Notes: generated from the sequence alone by a model not told the origin. Positions 6,594 through 13,203 are shown, counted from the stretch's first letter. The stretch: DNA of 42,214 nt from Spirochaetaceae bacterium (GCA_016744925.1 JADGDJ010000013.1:1-42214), one strand, 5' to 3'. Program-made: numbers and translations.

Positions 6594-6989
6594 ATGAAAG
6601 ATATCCCAGGAATCGATGAAAACGGCAATTCAAAGAATGGGTCCTTTAAGGTGTTTTTCAAGAATGGCCTTGTCTCTTGTCAAGGTGAATTCGACAACGG
6701 AAAAAAATCGGGAAACTGGAAATACTTTCTCAATAATGGCCAGTTGCAATCATCCGGTAACTATAAGAATGGGAAGATTGTTGGTCGGTGGGAATGGTTC
6801 TACAAAAGTGGCAGACCTAGGGGAACGGGCGGCTTCGATGATGAAGAGAAGAAGCACGGTGAATGGAAGCGATATCATACCAACGGCCAGATCTGGGACG
6901 AAGGTCTCTTTGAAAACGGCAAAAAGAAGGGCACTTGGAAGACTTACGACGAAACGGGCAAGATCATAAAAACCCAAATCTTTAAGTAG
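6594..6989 (+). CDS. MORN-variant repeat protein
   Basis: A 131-residue protein made of about five repeats of the type NGxLxSxGxFxNGKKxGxWKYF: FKNGLVSCQGEFDNGKKSGNWKYF, LNNGQLQSSGNYKNGKIVGRWEWF, YKSGRPRGTGGF..., HTNGQIWDEGLFENGKKKGTWKTY. These match the MORN_2 repeats of YwqK-like proteins, some described as antitoxin partners. No signal peptide and no catalytic domain are seen; it is probably a binding or scaffold protein. CAGGAG lies ten bases before the ATG. Its base composition is visibly more GC-rich than the flanking cassette genes, which suggests a separate origin. Confidence 0.8.
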   Translation: MKDIPGIDENGNSKNGSFKVFFKNGLVSCQGEFDNGKKSGNWKYFLNNGQLQSSGNYKNGKIVGRWEWFYKSGRPRGTGGFDDEEKKHGEWKRYHTNGQIWDEGLFENGKKKGTWKTYDETGKIIKTQIFK

Positions 6990-7009
6990 TTTAGTAGCTC
7001 CATACCAAA

Positions 7010-7025
7010 ACTCCATCCATGGCGT
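7010..7025. repeat. RTCCNT-cap hairpin between cassette genes
   Basis: AC-t-CCA-TCCA-TGG-c-GT: an AC/GT pair, one mismatch, then CCA/TGG around TCCA. It lies after the MORN gene without an attC next to it, a hint that two cassettes fused here. Confidence 0.45.
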
Positions 7026-7055
7026 GGCAATAAAAAAAGGATTTAAAAAACTCTT

Positions 7056-7262
7056 ATGGATAATTATTTCAGAACTTTTATTTTAGCCTTGGCTGTTGCA
7101 TTATTCTCTATTGCAGCTGCTCAATTTAGAATGGTCTTTTTTAAGCGTAAAACATTACAAGATGTTTTATCAGATCCCAAAACTTATATAACTGGGACTT
7201 TGGGTATTATTCTTTATATATTCTATCAATACTTAATCAATCAGACGATACATCATTTATAG
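7056..7262 (+). CDS. Small two-helix membrane protein, unknown
   Basis: A 68-residue protein with two hydrophobic segments, TFILALAVALFSIAAAQF at about residues 8-25 and TGTLGIILYIFYQYLI at about 47-62, joined by a basic loop (FFKRKTLQDVLSDPKTY). I do not recognise a family. AAGGA lies about 14 bases upstream, which is a long spacing. Codon use is AT-rich like the other cassette genes. Last gene of the three-gene cassette, followed by a strong capped hairpin and attC H. Confidence 0.6.
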   Translation: MDNYFRTFILALAVALFSIAAAQFRMVFFKRKTLQDVLSDPKTYITGTLGIILYIFYQYLINQTIHHL

Positions 7263-7316
7263 TATATTTTCGAATTCAATAATATTCGTAGATTACTAGG
7301 TGTATTGATATCAATA

Positions 7317-7344
7317 TTTCCAAATACATCCTTGTATTTGGAAA
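7317..7344. repeat. RTCCNT-cap hairpin, cassette-end type
   Basis: A 12-pair perfect stem (TTTCCAAATACA / TGTATTTGGAAA) around TCCT. It lies 28 bp before attC H and 55 bp after the small membrane protein. Confidence 0.75.
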
Positions 7345-7371
7345 AGCTTGCAACAAAGCGCTATAAACGTC

Positions 7372-7520
7372 CTATAACAGTAAATATACGCTGCACCTTC
7401 GGCTTGGGCTTCGCCATATTTTTCTCTGTGAGAATTATTGCTTTTGAGGTTATACTTCAAAAAAGTAGACTAAGTTTGTTTTTGAAACATTTCTGAGATT
7501 ATGAAGCAACGATGTTAAAA
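7372..7520 (+). repeat. attC site H (long form, damaged right end)
   Basis: Left core CTATAAC (7372-7378), internal GTTATAC at 7449-7455, then the same extra module as in sites A and C as far as GCAACGATG. The right-hand arm and the GCCAGTCCTTCGG segment are missing; the site runs into GTTAAAA at 7514-7520 directly before the next gene. A deletion or an alternative recombination point would explain this. Confidence 0.7.
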
Positions 7521-7538
7521 TTGAAATTGGAGGAATGA

Positions 7539-7946
7539 ATGGAAGATGAAAATGTGAAACGGAAAATCGAATCATATCCCGAAGATTCCAAATTACTTGC
7601 AATTAAAATCAAATCAATTATATATGAAACTGCCATACAAGAGGGTATTCATAAAATAGAAGAAAGTCTGAAGTGGGGAGAACCAAGTTTTAAGGCTCAA
7701 GGTGGTAGTCCAATACGAATGGACTGGCAGGCAAATACTCCCGACAAGTTTTATATTTTTTTTAATTGTAATACTAATTTAATAGAAACTTTCAGAGAGC
7801 TATATGGTTCTGTGCTTAAATTTGAAGGAAACCGTGCAATTGTATTGAACCTCTCTGAGAAAATACCTGAACAGATTCTACATCATTGCATTTCTTTGGC
7901 ACTTCGTTATCATAAATTAAAAAAAAGACCTTTACTAGGAGCGTAA
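7539..7946 (+). CDS. DUF1801 (YdhG/YjbR-like) domain protein
   Basis: A 135-residue protein of the DUF1801 type: IHKIEESLKWGEPSFKAQGGSPIRMDW, FYIFFNCNTNLIETFRELYG, LKFEGNRAIVLNLSEKIPEQILHHCISLALRYHKLKK. Family members are small cytoplasmic proteins without a settled enzymatic role; some relatives have been proposed to bind iron. GGAGG lies five bases before the ATG and eight bases after the presumed recombination core, so the cassette has almost no leader. Confidence 0.75.
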   Translation: MEDENVKRKIESYPEDSKLLAIKIKSIIYETAIQEGIHKIEESLKWGEPSFKAQGGSPIRMDWQANTPDKFYIFFNCNTNLIETFRELYGSVLKFEGNRAIVLNLSEKIPEQILHHCISLALRYHKLKKRPLLGA

Positions 7947-7962
7947 TAATACCAAGTACGTC

Positions 7963-8052
7963 GCATAACAAGAAATATGTACTCCTCTGTGCTTCGGGCT
8001 TTGCCCCATTGGCGTCGTTCCTCAGCCTACGTCATATATGGAAATGGTAAGC
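7963..8052 (+). repeat. attC site I (degenerate right core)
   Basis: GCATAAC at 7963-7969, then AGAAATATGTACTCC and the interior CCCCATTGGCGTCGTTCCTCAGCC shared with sites D and E. The right end reads GGTAAGC instead of GTTATGC and the right arm is decayed. Last recognisable site of the array. Confidence 0.7.
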
Positions 8053-8102
8053 TAAATTCCTCATAGGGGGGGTGCGGACAAAAACCTATACAATAAAGGA
8101 TT

Positions 8103-8246
8103 TTGTTCATGTATTCCTATGAAGATCGACTTAGGGCCGTAATGCTCTACATTAAATATGACTGCTGTAATGCAAATACCATTCGTGAACTTGGTTATCC
8201 GTCAAGAAAGATGCTCAGTCACTGGTATAAAGAGTATACTAAATTG
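8103..8246 (+). pseudogene. IS3-type transposase OrfA fragment
   Basis: The encoded MYSYEDRLRAVMLYIKYD...TIRELGYPSRKMLSHWYKEY is the N-terminal helix-turn-helix of an IS3-family (IS150-like) transposase OrfA. The match stops at about 8246 and the frame ends at 8291; the rest of OrfA and all of OrfB are missing. The start codon is ATG at 8103 or 8109. GGGGGGTGCGGAC at 8067-8079 may be the old left terminus. It lies next to the degenerate attC, so IS insertion and later deletion may have ended the array here. Confidence 0.75.
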
Positions 8247-8283
8247 GGAGAGCTCCTACGGAACTTTCAAAAAATACTGCGAA

Positions 8284-8505
8284 ATGAATGAATCAGAATA
8301 TGTTCTGTATCGGAATAAATTAGAGAAGAAAGAACGTGTCTTTGATATTTACAGAGATGACATTTTAAGTATTTACCCTGTCAATAATGGTAAGATTTAT
8401 GGTTCATCCCTATTCGATGTCTTAGAAGAGAAATACGATACTTTGCTATACCATATAAAAGATTCAACAAATGATAAAGTTTCTATAATTCAATTGGTGG
8501 TATAA
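8284..8505 (+). CDS. Hypothetical protein, possibly truncated
   Basis: A 73-residue frame, MNESEYVLYRNKLEKKERVFDIYRDDILSIYP..., ending IIQLVV. The open frame continues upstream into the transposase remnant in a different frame from the transposase. It may be the surviving 3' end of a gene cut by the IS element. No family recognised, no ribosome site visible. The GNAT gene starts 27 bp downstream. Confidence 0.4.
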   Translation: MNESEYVLYRNKLEKKERVFDIYRDDILSIYPVNNGKIYGSSLFDVLEEKYDTLLYHIKDSTNDKVSIIQLVV

Positions 8506-8532
8506 TGATACCAACAGATAGAAAGAGGGTTT

Positions 8533-9030
8533 ATGATAACGCAAGTAGATTTTCTCAATCGGAATAAAGTAGAAAATATTTTAGACATAATACGATTATC
8601 CAATGAAACTGTTGCGAAGAATTTTGGTTTAACCAGAGAAAATGCTCCAGGACATACATCATTTTTAACAAAAGAAAAACTCCTGACAAATAAAGAAAAT
8701 AAATCTTTGTACTGCCTTGAAAATGGTACAGATATATATGGTTGTGTTATTCTCGAAAAACCTGCTAACAGTGAAAATGGATTTTTTTTAGAAAACCTGT
8801 CAGTTCTGCCTGAGTTTAGACATAAGGGATATGGAAAGATCTTAGTGGAACACATAATTGATACAGTAAAAAAATTGAAGGGGCAGAAGATTTCTATTGG
8901 GCTAATTGATGAAAATGAAATATTAAAAAAGTGGTATTTGGCTCTGGGATTTGAAATTGTTGGCACTAAAAAATTCAAACATCTACCATTTACTGTATGT
9001 TTTATGGATTTTAAACTGTTACAAAAATAG
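8533..9030 (+). CDS. GNAT-family N-acetyltransferase
   Basis: A 165-residue GNAT protein. The acetyl-CoA-binding motif A is clear: FLENLSVLPEFRHKGYGKILVEHIIDTVKKL with the R/Q-x-x-G-x-G/A type loop (RHKGYG), followed by motif B in NEILKKWYLALGFEIVGTKKF. The acceptor is unknown; small metabolites are likely. AGAGGG precedes the ATG. AT-rich, and plausibly another cassette gene whose own attC has decayed. Confidence 0.88.
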   Translation: MITQVDFLNRNKVENILDIIRLSNETVAKNFGLTRENAPGHTSFLTKEKLLTNKENKSLYCLENGTDIYGCVILEKPANSENGFFLENLSVLPEFRHKGYGKILVEHIIDTVKKLKGQKISIGLIDENEILKKWYLALGFEIVGTKKFKHLPFTVCFMDFKLLQK

Positions 9031-9211
9031 AGAGTTCTTTATTTCTAATTTAAAAATATTTTTTCTAAAACTGTTTTAAAACGACATCTATGAAATTTTA
9101 GAAAATTGGAACGAATTTGTCGAATTCATAACTTAACAAGTTTTCCCTGACTTCATTTCATTGCGCCCTAATATCCAGAATATTATCCTTGAGATATTTA
9201 GATTTTATTTG

Positions 9212-9233
9212 TTCTCGACATCCTTGGCTCGAA
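9212..9233. repeat. RTCCNT-cap hairpin, cassette-start type
   Basis: The 274-bp gap from 9031 to 9304 holds no gene. It contains this element: CA-TCCT-TG, then G/C and outer TTC/GAA pairing in the CTCG...GCTCG context seen in other start-type copies. ACTTAACAAG near 9130 may be what remains of an attC left core. Confidence 0.5.
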
Positions 9234-9304
9234 ATGTAAGTCAGCAAGAACTATCATGAAAATAAGTGACAGATTCATTATTCTGATATTCATGGAGAAC
9301 AGAA

Positions 9305-10156
9305 GTGGGTAATATTCAACGTATATACAAAGCAGTCAACTTTATAGAAAATAATCTAACCAGAAAAATCGACTTAAAGATGATTGCATCTGAATCATCA
9401 CTTTCCGAGTACCATTTCCACAGACTTTTTCATCTTATTGTTGGAGAGTCTCCGGGAATATACATAAGGAAAAGGAAGTTATACCAAGCTGCACTTAGAT
9501 TATCAAGATCGAACGATCGAATAATTGATGTTGCGTTAGATACCGGTTATCAATCACCAGAAGCCTTTTCCAGGGCTTTTACAAATTTATTTGGTTTTAG
9601 TCCCAAAGAAATTAAGTTGAATGAAAACCATTTAATACGTTATGCAAAACCTCCTCTATCTATCCAAAAATTAAATCACATCCATGAAGGAGTTAGTATG
9701 GAACCGGAAATCGTTACAAAAAAAGAAATAAAATTGGTGGGAGTTGTATATTATGGAGCAAATAAGTCAGATGAAATCCCTGTATTCTGGAAAGAACATT
9801 TTTCTGAAATCAGTTCAATTACGACAAGAATTGGAGATAGTTGTTTCGGGTTTTGTTTTCATAATTCAGATTATTTAACTAAAGGATTATTTCATTATAT
9901 GCCTTCTGTTGAAGTCTCAAATTTTTCTGAAATCCCTATAACTGCAGTAGCAAAAATAGTTCCTGAGCATCAATATGCTATTTTTACCCATAATAAAAAT
10001 GCCGCAAAATTAGGAGAAACTTATGAATATATTCATGGGACATGGTTTCCAAATAGGAAATATATTCAAAATGACACATTTGATTTTGAATACTATACAG
10101 AAGATGAAAATGGAAAAGATATAATTCAAATCTTTATTCCTATCACTCTGAAATAA
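9305..10156 (+). CDS. AraC-family regulator with GyrI-like effector domain
   Basis: A 283-residue protein. Residues 1-105 form an AraC double helix-turn-helix (IDLKMIASESSLSEYHFHRLFHLIVGESPGIYIRKRKLYQAA, then IIDVALDTGYQSPEAFSRAFTNLFGFSPKEIK). Residues about 130-283 form a GyrI/BacT-like effector-binding domain (IVTKKEIKLVGVVYYG... FEYYTEDENGKDIIQIFIPI). This Rob/SoxS-plus-GyrI layout is typical of regulators that sense lipophilic drugs and switch on efflux. The start is GTG with GGAGAAC upstream. Flanked by capped hairpins on both sides, so it looks like an old cassette although no attC remains. Confidence 0.9.
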   Translation: MGNIQRIYKAVNFIENNLTRKIDLKMIASESSLSEYHFHRLFHLIVGESPGIYIRKRKLYQAALRLSRSNDRIIDVALDTGYQSPEAFSRAFTNLFGFSPKEIKLNENHLIRYAKPPLSIQKLNHIHEGVSMEPEIVTKKEIKLVGVVYYGANKSDEIPVFWKEHFSEISSITTRIGDSCFGFCFHNSDYLTKGLFHYMPSVEVSNFSEIPITAVAKIVPEHQYAIFTHNKNAAKLGETYEYIHGTWFPNRKYIQNDTFDFEYYTEDENGKDIIQIFIPITLK

Positions 10157-10165
10157 TATAAAAAA

Positions 10166-10187
10166 GGAAGTACATCCCTGTACTTCC
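10166..10187. repeat. RTCCNT-cap hairpin, cassette-end type
   Basis: A nine-pair stem (GGAAGTACA / TGTACTTCC) around TCCC, nine bases after the AraC stop codon. Rightmost copy of the element in the window. Confidence 0.72.
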
Positions 10188-10206
10188 GGATACGAGATAC
10201 AAACTC

Positions 10207-10335
10207 ATAAAATCCTTTAAACAGAAAGGTCTTGAAAAGTTATTCATCAATGGAAGCAAAAAAGGGGTTCAGCGAGAGCAAGTTAAGAAGTTAGCACGTA
10301 TTCTGGATAGTCTAGAAGCATCCATCACAGATCTA
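10207..10335 (+). pseudogene. higB fragment lacking its start codon
   Basis: The frame reads IKSFKQKGLEKLFINGSKKGVQ, then KKLARILDSLEASIT, which matches residues 2-43 of the intact HigB at 4280 nearly word for word at both DNA and protein level. The ATG of the intact copy is CTC here, and similarity stops after SIT. It is a relic of a second higB cassette. Confidence 0.85.
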
Positions 10336-10344
10336 CTAGAGGAT

Positions 10345-10668
10345 TTGATTGGATCTGAATTTCATGAGGAATGGATATTTATTGTAAATGAATTAACCAC
10401 ACCAGTTCTAAAACTTGATATCGTTATGAAAGGACACTGGTTAGTTAATGGGAAACGGAGTCCTCGGTTTTACAAAGATATAAATAGTGCCATGTTTGAC
10501 AATTTACTTGTCGCTTTTAATTGTTTTTTTTTGACAAATCAAAAAAAGAATACATTTATAGGATTATTACCGCTGATTTTATTGGATCCCGGGAGACATT
10601 CTTTTCTCCACGTCCTTTTTATGAAGGAAGTTTTTGGAAAAAAGTGGGCACCTTGCCCATATGACTGA
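10345..10668 (+). CDS. Doubtful frame joined to the higB fragment
   Basis: A 107-residue frame from a TTG, in frame with the higB fragment. It reads IGSEFHEEWIFIVNELTTPVLKLDIVMKGHWLVNGKRSPRFYKD and ends at 10668. No family recognised. The GSEFHEEW...GKRSPRFY part looks protein-like; the later part (CFFLTNQKKN...) looks like translated non-coding sequence. No ribosome site. Probably the remnant of a gene fused to the higB relic by deletion. The rest of the gap to 10759 shows nothing more. Confidence 0.3.
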   Translation: MIGSEFHEEWIFIVNELTTPVLKLDIVMKGHWLVNGKRSPRFYKDINSAMFDNLLVAFNCFFLTNQKKNTFIGLLPLILLDPGRHSFLHVLFMKEVFGKKWAPCPYD

Positions 10669-10759
10669 TCTATTGCTCTTAAGGAAGAATGCGAGCTTTA
10701 CAGAACCGGCATAACAGTTTATAAAAATCAGAAGACAATTGTTCCAAAGGATATATCGA

Positions 10760-11629
10760 ATGACGTCAAACACAAAACTCTCTTATACGGATAAATTACC
10801 TCTCACCTGTACACGGACCGGAACCTGCTGTCATGGGAAAATGGTTCGCTTAAACCCATGGGAACTGGCAAAACTGGCAGAGGCAAAGGGAATCACCCCA
10901 AAAGAGTTTCGTAATTTGTATTGCGATTTCGGGGGCATACAATTGCGTTTTGATGGAGATCCCGGCTGGAAAGATCTGGCCTCATGCAGTCAGTATAAGC
11001 CTGGTTTTGGCTGTAAAGTCCATTCCGGTAGACCTCTGGTCTGTCGCTTATATCCTCTGGGTCGTCAGAAACAAGGTGAAAAAAAACACTACATCCATCA
11101 GGGGAATGATTTCCCCTGTCTCGAGGGATGTCCCGATGTTGTTAAACTCCCCTCGATGACGGTCTCTCAATACATTGAAGGTCAGGGAGCACAGGATTAT
11201 GAGGCGGTACAGGATAGCTATCTGGAATTGATGCAGGATATTGCCGACGGAGCCTTTTCTCTCCTTCTGGAAAGTGGCTTGTCAGAATCAGGAGATAAAA
11301 AAACACTTCCCATGTGGAGAAAGATGGGTGATGAAAAACCGGAAGCTCTGTCAAAAAGGCTCGGAGTCCAATGGATTGACCGGCTTATGCTGCACGAGTT
11401 ATCTGACCACAGCAACGATTACCTATCCTTTACAGAAAGCCACTTTGCTTCTCTTCAATCGGCTTTTGAAGAAAAACTCAGTAAGCTTGAATCTCTCGAT
11501 GATTATAGCGAGGCATCAGTATTATTGATGGGGCTCGCCCTGCATCTCAGTCGCGGACTAGGTGCAGAACCATCAGACCTGGCCACCCATTGGATTGCTA
11601 CGGCCAAAACTCACGGTGCCTCGGAATAA
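10760..11629 (+). CDS. YkgJ-family cysteine-cluster protein
   Basis: A 289-residue protein with the Zn/Fe-chelating YkgJ pattern: CTRTGTCCHGKMVRLNPWE near residue 17, then CSQYKPGFGCKVHSGRPLVCRLYPLG and a later CLEGCP. Such proteins carry eight or so conserved cysteines thought to bind an Fe-S or zinc site; the reaction is unknown. The C-terminal half is helical and not conserved that I can tell. The frame is open from a TTG at 10739, but the ATG at 10760 has AAAGGA eight bases upstream and is preferred. First gene beyond the cassette region, with clearly higher GC content. Confidence 0.82.
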   Translation: MTSNTKLSYTDKLPLTCTRTGTCCHGKMVRLNPWELAKLAEAKGITPKEFRNLYCDFGGIQLRFDGDPGWKDLASCSQYKPGFGCKVHSGRPLVCRLYPLGRQKQGEKKHYIHQGNDFPCLEGCPDVVKLPSMTVSQYIEGQGAQDYEAVQDSYLELMQDIADGAFSLLLESGLSESGDKKTLPMWRKMGDEKPEALSKRLGVQWIDRLMLHELSDHSNDYLSFTESHFASLQSAFEEKLSKLESLDDYSEASVLLMGLALHLSRGLGAEPSDLATHWIATAKTHGASE

Positions 11630-11917
11630 TTATTCTGTTCTCAGTTCATAGACCCTGATGCTTTCGATAAAAGGATTGCCTTTGGCGATTCTTTCCGCTT
11701 CATCAAGACTTTCAGCCTCGATTATGTTATATCCGGTTAAGGAATTCCTATCCCAGGGAAGATCTGTTGTCCCTTTGTGTGTTATTTCCCGGCCACCGTT
11801 AAAACCACCCATATCGACCATAATATCCGCAATGGATTTAAACCAGTTATTCCAGGCTTCCATAATTTCCTCTGTAGGTTGCTCGAAACCATAATGCAGT
11901 AACATATATTTGTTCAT
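11630..11917 (-). CDS. YCII-related (DGPF-type) small protein
   Basis: A 95-residue protein of the YCII/DGPF superfamily: MNKYMLLHYGFEQPTEEIMEAWNNWFKSI, FNGGREITHKG, GYNIIEAESLDEAERIAKGNPFIES. The fold is a small alpha/beta dimer; members act near stress and sigma-factor genes but no firm activity is known. Convergent with the YkgJ gene: the stop codons are adjacent. AGGAGATTAG precedes the ATG. Possibly co-transcribed after the hydrolase upstream (33 bp gap). Confidence 0.85.
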   Translation of the reverse strand: MNKYMLLHYGFEQPTEEIMEAWNNWFKSIADIMVDMGGFNGGREITHKGTTDLPWDRNSLTGYNIIEAESLDEAERIAKGNPFIESIRVYELRTE

Positions 11918-11950
11918 GCTAATCTCCTCGATTAATTAAATATAATATTA

Positions 11951-12973
11951 TTAGTTGAAACTATCAAGAAAACGAAGTTGATCAGCTATCGCTTTTTCAA
12001 AATATTCCCCTTCGTAGATTTCAAAGTGTGTAATGGGATATGTATTAACCTCAACGGGAGCCTCCATATTTTCCAGCAATCGGACATGGGAGACTGGAGA
12101 GACGAGACCATCATCAGAACAGACTAAAATCTGAACGGGGCATTTAACTTTACAAGCCAGCTTTAAAGGATCTTTAATGTGGGGCAATAGAGACAGTCTC
12201 GCACATGTTTCATTCTTAAATGTTCCAGAGGATTCAGCAAGTTTTGATATCCCGTCAAGAGCACCTGGAGCGGTTATCATGGCCACAGTTCCCGGTTTAC
12301 CGTATGCTGGAAATGTATGGGGGGATAGACCGAATCGAGAACGCCCTTTGTCGCGCTGGCCATGAACAAAGAGTTTAAGGAAGAACCCCAAGCCCTCCCT
12401 TTCCATATAGGCTTTACTATCTTCTTTATGATCAAAGGAACCACATTGAGATATTATTCCTGCAATCATAAAATCTTCTGCTGCAACATTAATCCCGTAA
12501 ACGGCTCCAGCCGAAGTCCCCCACAAAATGATCCTATTTTCATCAACATCTTCACGGGATCGGGAATAACTGATGGCACTCTTGAGGTCCTCAACCTGAT
12601 AGGGACCGCAATAGAGCTGCCTGGGAAAACCTTCACTGTCGCCGAAAAACCTGTAATCGTATGTGAGAACTGAATATCCCGCCCGGACAAATTTAAGAGC
12701 ATATTGTTCCAGTTTCATATCTTTGGTTCCACAGAACCCATGATTCATGACGATACAGGGTGATTGCTCATTCTTTCCGCTTTTATAGAACCACGCTGAA
12801 ATACGGCTCTCTTTAACAGAAAAAGAAACATCTTCCCGGCAGATTGGAATCTCACCGGGGAGACTTCCTCTGATTACAGGTTGTGGTTCTACATTCAAAA
12901 TGGGAAAAAATATGACAATAATCAGATAGAAAAGAATAAAGCATATAATTCCGAAAATGATAAAAACTGCCAT
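11951..12973 (-). CDS. Membrane-anchored alpha/beta hydrolase
   Basis: About 340 residues. One N-terminal membrane segment (MAVFIIFGIICFILFYLIIVIFF) is followed by an alpha/beta hydrolase: oxyanion region VMNHGFCGTKD, nucleophile elbow ILWGTSAGAVYG, late Asp in CSDDGLVSP and catalytic His in THFEIYEG. The layout resembles BAAT/dienelactone-type peptidase or acyl-hydrolase relatives facing the periplasm. The frame opens at 12991, but the sequence AGGAGG lies inside those first codons, eight bases before the next ATG, so 12973 is the real start. Substrate unknown. A possible structured leader lies at 13110-13203. Confidence 0.82.
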   Translation of the reverse strand: MAVFIIFGIICFILFYLIIVIFFPILNVEPQPVIRGSLPGEIPICREDVSFSVKESRISAWFYKSGKNEQSPCIVMNHGFCGTKDMKLEQYALKFVRAGYSVLTYDYRFFGDSEGFPRQLYCGPYQVEDLKSAISYSRSREDVDENRIILWGTSAGAVYGINVAAEDFMIAGIISQCGSFDHKEDSKAYMEREGLGFFLKLFVHGQRDKGRSRFGLSPHTFPAYGKPGTVAMITAPGALDGISKLAESSGTFKNETCARLSLLPHIKDPLKLACKVKCPVQILVCSDDGLVSPVSHVRLLENMEAPVEVNTYPITHFEIYEGEYFEKAIADQLRFLDSFN

Positions 12974-13109
12974 TAGAAATAACCTCCTCATAAAATTAGC
13001 CTTCTATAAAGTATAATTGATTTAAGGGAGGAATCATGAAATAACAAGTCTTATTATCACTGCAATTTTTCTATTATTTCATGGTGATTATTTCAGTCAG
13101 GCAGGAGAA

Positions 13110-13203
13110 AAGGGCAAAAAAATACCCCGTTACATAGGCTCGGGGTGATGTGAAAACAACAGACTTTACCGATTGCATGAATCGCTCTCATCTACTGTTG
13201 TAT
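13110..13203 (-). ncRNA. Possible structured leader or small RNA with terminator
   Basis: Read on the minus strand, CTGTTGT-type arms (13195-13201 with 13156-13162) enclose a small hairpin (CGATT/AATCG, 13170-13184). This is followed by an intrinsic terminator: ACCCCG (13124-13129) pairs with CGGGGT (13141-13146) and seven T residues follow. No minus-strand gene lies upstream, so this is either a short RNA or an attenuated leader of the hydrolase 137 bp further on. An AGTAGATGA stretch recalls folate-sensing RNAs, but I cannot assign a class. The terminator is the firm part. Confidence 0.45.

Larger units (their letters stand above)
212..8046 (+). mobile_element. Integron gene-cassette array (part)
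   Basis: Eight consecutive cassettes are bounded by nine attC-like sites. Each site starts with a TTATAAC-like core and ends with its inverse, GTTATAA-like, and the segments just inside the cores also pair (GCAAATATA or AGAAATATA on the left, complements on the right). A single A separates core and inner arm on the left, but GTTCC-like bases do so on the right, which matches the unpaired central spacer of folded attC sites. Site orientation puts attI and the integrase to the left, outside the window. Four cassettes carry toxin-antitoxin pairs, three of them on the minus strand. The limits given are the first and last G^TT recombination points I can place; the last one is degenerate. Confidence 0.88.

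Noticed and set aside
7305-7496. A 63-residue gene across attC H
   Set aside because: It reads through a hairpin and the long attC; the same translation recurs only because the attC is repeated.
22-8052. Regularly spaced repeats as a CRISPR array
   Set aside because: The repeats are 58-196 bp, imperfect, 0.8-1.7 kb apart and separated by genes; the inverse cores and arms fit attC sites.
8490-8978. A 162-residue minus-strand gene opposite the GNAT
   Set aside because: The plus strand encodes a clear GNAT with motif A and a ribosome site; the minus frame has no family features.
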